This document shows positions 61,916 to 64,000 of a stretch of 64,000 nt of DNA, piece after piece; position 1 is the stretch's first letter, and every line of letters starts with the position of its first letter. The stretch comes from JBBATK01 sp044228285 (lineage in GTDB: Bacteria; Bacteroidota; Ignavibacteria; Kapaibacteriales; NICIL-2). Position numbers and translations under genes: made by a program. Where the stretch lies: positions 62,001 through 126,000 of the forward strand of contig JBGAVD010000007.1 in NCBI GenBank assembly GCA_044228285.1, read 5' to 3'. A model generated the notes under the pieces. That model was not told the origin of the DNA, ran no database searches, and worked only from the letters and a program-made list of their open reading frames with translations.

Positions 61916-62823
61916 CAAACATTAGTGCAAAAACGAATAGTCTACGCAAGGCTATTGCCGAAGCAACGGTGCGCGTGAGCAATTCGAATACGATAGATGC
62001 CGTACGGGATCAGCGCGTTCCAAAAGGTAATGTCATCGAAGCTGCGCGTGTAGCAGCACTGTTTGCAGTAAAAAAGTGTTCGGATGTTATTCCTGATTGT
62101 CATCCCTTGCCCATTGAATTCACTGAGGTGCGAAGCCAACTAGCTGAGAGCACTATCCGCATTGAAGTAGAAGTTCATACAGTGTACAAGACCGGTGTTG
62201 AGGTAGAGGCTATGTATGGTGCCTCGGTTGCCGCCATGACCATGTATGATATGCTCAAACCTATTGACTCAGGAGTACAGATTGAGAACATACGTCTCCT
62301 TCAAAAGAGTGGCGGGAAAAGTGACCAACACACGGCAAAATGGACGCAGCTGCGCGCTGCCGTTCTTGTGTGTTCAGACCGCGTATCCAGCGGGCAAATG
62401 TCTGACTCGTCTGGAGCAGCCCTCATTGAGATTCTGCGTTCGTATGGTCTACATACGTTAGATGTTGTTGTTGTTCCAGACGATATCGAAGCAATACAGT
62501 CACAACTATCAACATTTCTTAAAAGTGGTGTCCAGTTGATTGTTGTGAGCGGTGGCACCGGCCTCTCAAGACGCGATCAAACCATTGAAGCAGTGAAGCC
62601 TTTCATTCAGAGAGAGATACCAGGCATTGCCGAGGTCATGCGGGCATATGGACAAGAGCGCAAACAAACTGCAATGCTCTCGCGGTCAATAGCAGGGATG
62701 TGGAATGAGCAGTTGATTGTGTGTATGCCAGGCTCTGAGAAGGCTGTGCGAGAATGTTGCGCAGCAATATTCCCTCAGGTGTTTCATGTCTTCGAACTCA
62801 AGCCTGGAGAAAATCACTCTTAA
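61912..62823 (+). CDS. moaCB: MoaC-MoaB fusion protein
   Basis: 303 residues; GGAGTG precedes the ATG. Residues 1-145 are MoaC, which converts the MoaA product to cyclic pyranopterin phosphate: VPKGNVIEAARVAALFAVKK, IPDCHPLPIEF, KTGVEVEAMYGASVAAMTMYDMLKPID. Residues about 153-303 are MoaB/MogA, which adenylylates molybdopterin before metal insertion: AAVLVCSDRVSSGQ, IVVSGGTGLSRRDQTIEAV and EIPGIAEVMRAYG. Such MoaC-MoaB fusions are known in Bacteroidota relatives. The active-site Lys, His and Glu/Asp residues of MoaC look intact. The linker is short (SGGKSDQHTAKW). It ends the operon. Confidence 0.93.
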   Translation: MTNISAKTNSLRKAIAEATVRVSNSNTIDAVRDQRVPKGNVIEAARVAALFAVKKCSDVIPDCHPLPIEFTEVRSQLAESTIRIEVEVHTVYKTGVEVEAMYGASVAAMTMYDMLKPIDSGVQIENIRLLQKSGGKSDQHTAKWTQLRAAVLVCSDRVSSGQMSDSSGAALIEILRSYGLHTLDVVVVPDDIEAIQSQLSTFLKSGVQLIVVSGGTGLSRRDQTIEAVKPFIQREIPGIAEVMRAYGQERKQTAMLSRSIAGMWNEQLIVCMPGSEKAVRECCAAIFPQVFHVFELKPGENHS

Positions 62824-62928
62824 CAGGTAATGTAGTAGCTCATGAGGCACTGTGTGTTCATGTTGATGTGCGACTGCCGCGTGGTCGACTTTACAACACT
62901 AGAATATAGAGCACATCACGAAGCCAAG

Positions 62929-64000
62929 CTATATCACACCACGAGCCTTGAGCTCAAGGTACTTGTTTATGGTATTGACGCTGAGATTGCGAGGAGCGGT
63001 GAAGAGACTATGAATGCCACGACGTTCTAGTTCACCAACGATCAGCTTCTTCTCGTAGGCGAATTTCTCTGCAATGGTTTTCGTGTAGATTTCTTCCAGT
63101 GTAGTTGCTTCTGCATCAAGAAGGGTACGAAGTTCTGTATTCTCAAAGAAGATCACGCACAAGACATGTGATTTTGAGAGCATGCTGAGGTAAGGGAGCT
63201 GGCGCTGCAGAGAACTCAGCGTCTCAAAATTCGTATAGAGAAAGAGTAGTGATCGTTGGTGCACGTTCCGTCGTACGGTAGAGTAGAGCATCTCATAATT
63301 TGCTTCGGCAAAGCGAGTGCGCTGATTGTAGAGCAGCTCCATAATCTTTTGCAACTGACCTCTACCTCGCTCTGCTTTTAGGACCGACTCGATCTTTTCT
63401 CCAAAGGTAATCAGGCCAGCCTTGTCGTCTTTGAGCATCGCAATGTTCGAGATGACGAGTGAGGAATTGATTGCATAGTCCAGCAGACTCAAGCCTTCAA
63501 AGGGCAGTTGCATTGCTCTGCCCATATCAATCAGAGAGTAGATAGGCTGCGACTTCTCATCTTGATACTGGTTGACCATGAGGTCCGACTTACGAGCCGT
63601 TGCATTCCAATTGATGTTTCTATACTCGTCACCCACCACGTACTCTCGGATTTGGTCAAACTCGCGAGCCTGACCAAGGCGACGTACCCGCTTCACGCCA
63701 ACTTCTTGCAATCGGTTTGTCGCCGCCAGTAGCTCATAGCTTCTCATCTGTAAGAAAGATGGATAGACAGCTACTGTCTGATCAGCATCAAATCGGTAAT
63801 GCCGTTGAACAAGCCCGATGTATGTGAGGCAGAGCACATTGAGTTTTCCAAAGCTGTAGAGTCCGCGCTCAGTGGGACGCAATGTATAGCGCAGTGCCTT
63901 CTGCTGCCCGGCGCTCAGTGTCGTTTCGAAATGCAAGTCACGACGCTGAAACTGAAAAGGAATCTCATCGATGACAGTGCACTGAGTACCCTGCGGGTGC
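62929..64000 (-). CDS. DUF58 family protein, 5' end missing
   Basis: About 357 codons are inside the window; the frame stays open to base 64000, so the gene starts outside it. The apparent start at 63936 is an internal TTG. DUF58 landmarks are visible: DEIPFQFQRR, YTLRPTERGLYSFGKL, REFDQIREYVVGDEYRNINWNATARKSDLMV and YSLIDMGRAMQLP (vWA-like fold). In typical neighbourhoods such proteins are encoded with a MoxR ATPase and other vWA or transglutaminase genes; these would lie beyond the window on the left-hand reading of this strand. It is convergent with the Moco operon. Confidence 0.9.
   Translation of the reverse strand, partial: HPQGTQCTVIDEIPFQFQRRDLHFETTLSAGQQKALRYTLRPTERGLYSFGKLNVLCLTYIGLVQRHYRFDADQTVAVYPSFLQMRSYELLAATNRLQEVGVKRVRRLGQAREFDQIREYVVGDEYRNINWNATARKSDLMVNQYQDEKSQPIYSLIDMGRAMQLPFEGLSLLDYAINSSLVISNIAMLKDDKAGLITFGEKIESVLKAERGRGQLQKIMELLYNQRTRFAEANYEMLYSTVRRNVHQRSLLFLYTNFETLSSLQRQLPYLSMLSKSHVLCVIFFENTELRTLLDAEATTLEEIYTKTIAEKFAYEKKLIVGELERRGIHSLFTAPRNLSVNTINKYLELKARGVI

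Noticed and set aside
1..64000. CRISPR arrays, tRNA/rRNA genes, insertion sequences
   Set aside because: No regularly spaced repeats, no T-loop/cloverleaf patterns and no transposase-like frames were seen by eye.

Overview
The window looks like a chromosomal segment of a Gram-negative bacterium of the Bacteroidota/Chlorobiota group, possibly the Kapabacteria branch. This rests on a full-length SprA-type outer-membrane translocon protein (type IX secretion system, T9SS), at least six large secreted proteins with T9SS-type C-terminal sorting domains, OmpA-family and porin-like barrels, YceI proteins and lipoproteins. The lineage call is an inference from gene content; no rRNA, tRNA or other taxonomic marker is visible. 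I see no phage, insertion sequence, CRISPR array or plasmid feature. Codon use and coding density look even across the window.

Layout. Positions 1-896 hold at most the 3' end of one gene and otherwise non-coding sequence. Positions 897-13531 are a surface-protein cluster: an orphan T9SS cargo, then a tight operon of Kelch/ASH cargo, double-OmpA-domain protein and a second ASH cargo. Positions 13650-23309 carry housekeeping genes (AlkA-type glycosylase, PilM-like protein, MltD-type transglycosylase with LysM repeats, GTPase Der, TrhO) plus an IgGFc-binding-like cargo. Position 23613 starts a 1425-residue cargo with SBBP repeats, a PKD domain and eight Cys-containing Ig-like repeats. Then come 4-hydroxyphenylpyruvate dioxygenase, a tandem pair of small membrane proteins with HTH-like tails, and a left-handed beta-helix N-acetyltransferase. 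Positions 31301-39233 hold sprA and a downstream exported protein.

Positions 39816-42863 encode a beta-propeller protein, an MsrB lipoprotein carrying what looks like a dead MsrA domain, and a short-chain dehydrogenase. Positions 43174-48527 are a second surface operon: a paralogous double-OmpA protein, a DUF1800 protein, and a DUF1501 protein that combines a twin-arginine signal with a T9SS tail. After an FGE-like lipoprotein, a sugar dehydrogenase, an EEP-family lipoprotein and an RlpA protein comes a YceI-porin-YceI block (53283-56085).

The right end (56782-62823) is a molybdenum cofactor operon: moaA, moeA, a TauE/SafE permease, moaD, a MoeB-rhodanese fusion, moaE and a moaC-moaB fusion. 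Together these cover the steps from GTP to molybdate insertion. A DUF58 gene runs off the right edge on the minus strand.

The most unusual points are the double-OmpA paralogues sitting beside T9SS cargo, the tandem small membrane/HTH pair, the MsrB-dead-MsrA lipoprotein, the Tat-plus-T9SS DUF1501 protein, and two Moco junctions where the essential Gly-Gly codons also spell the Shine-Dalgarno site of the next gene.
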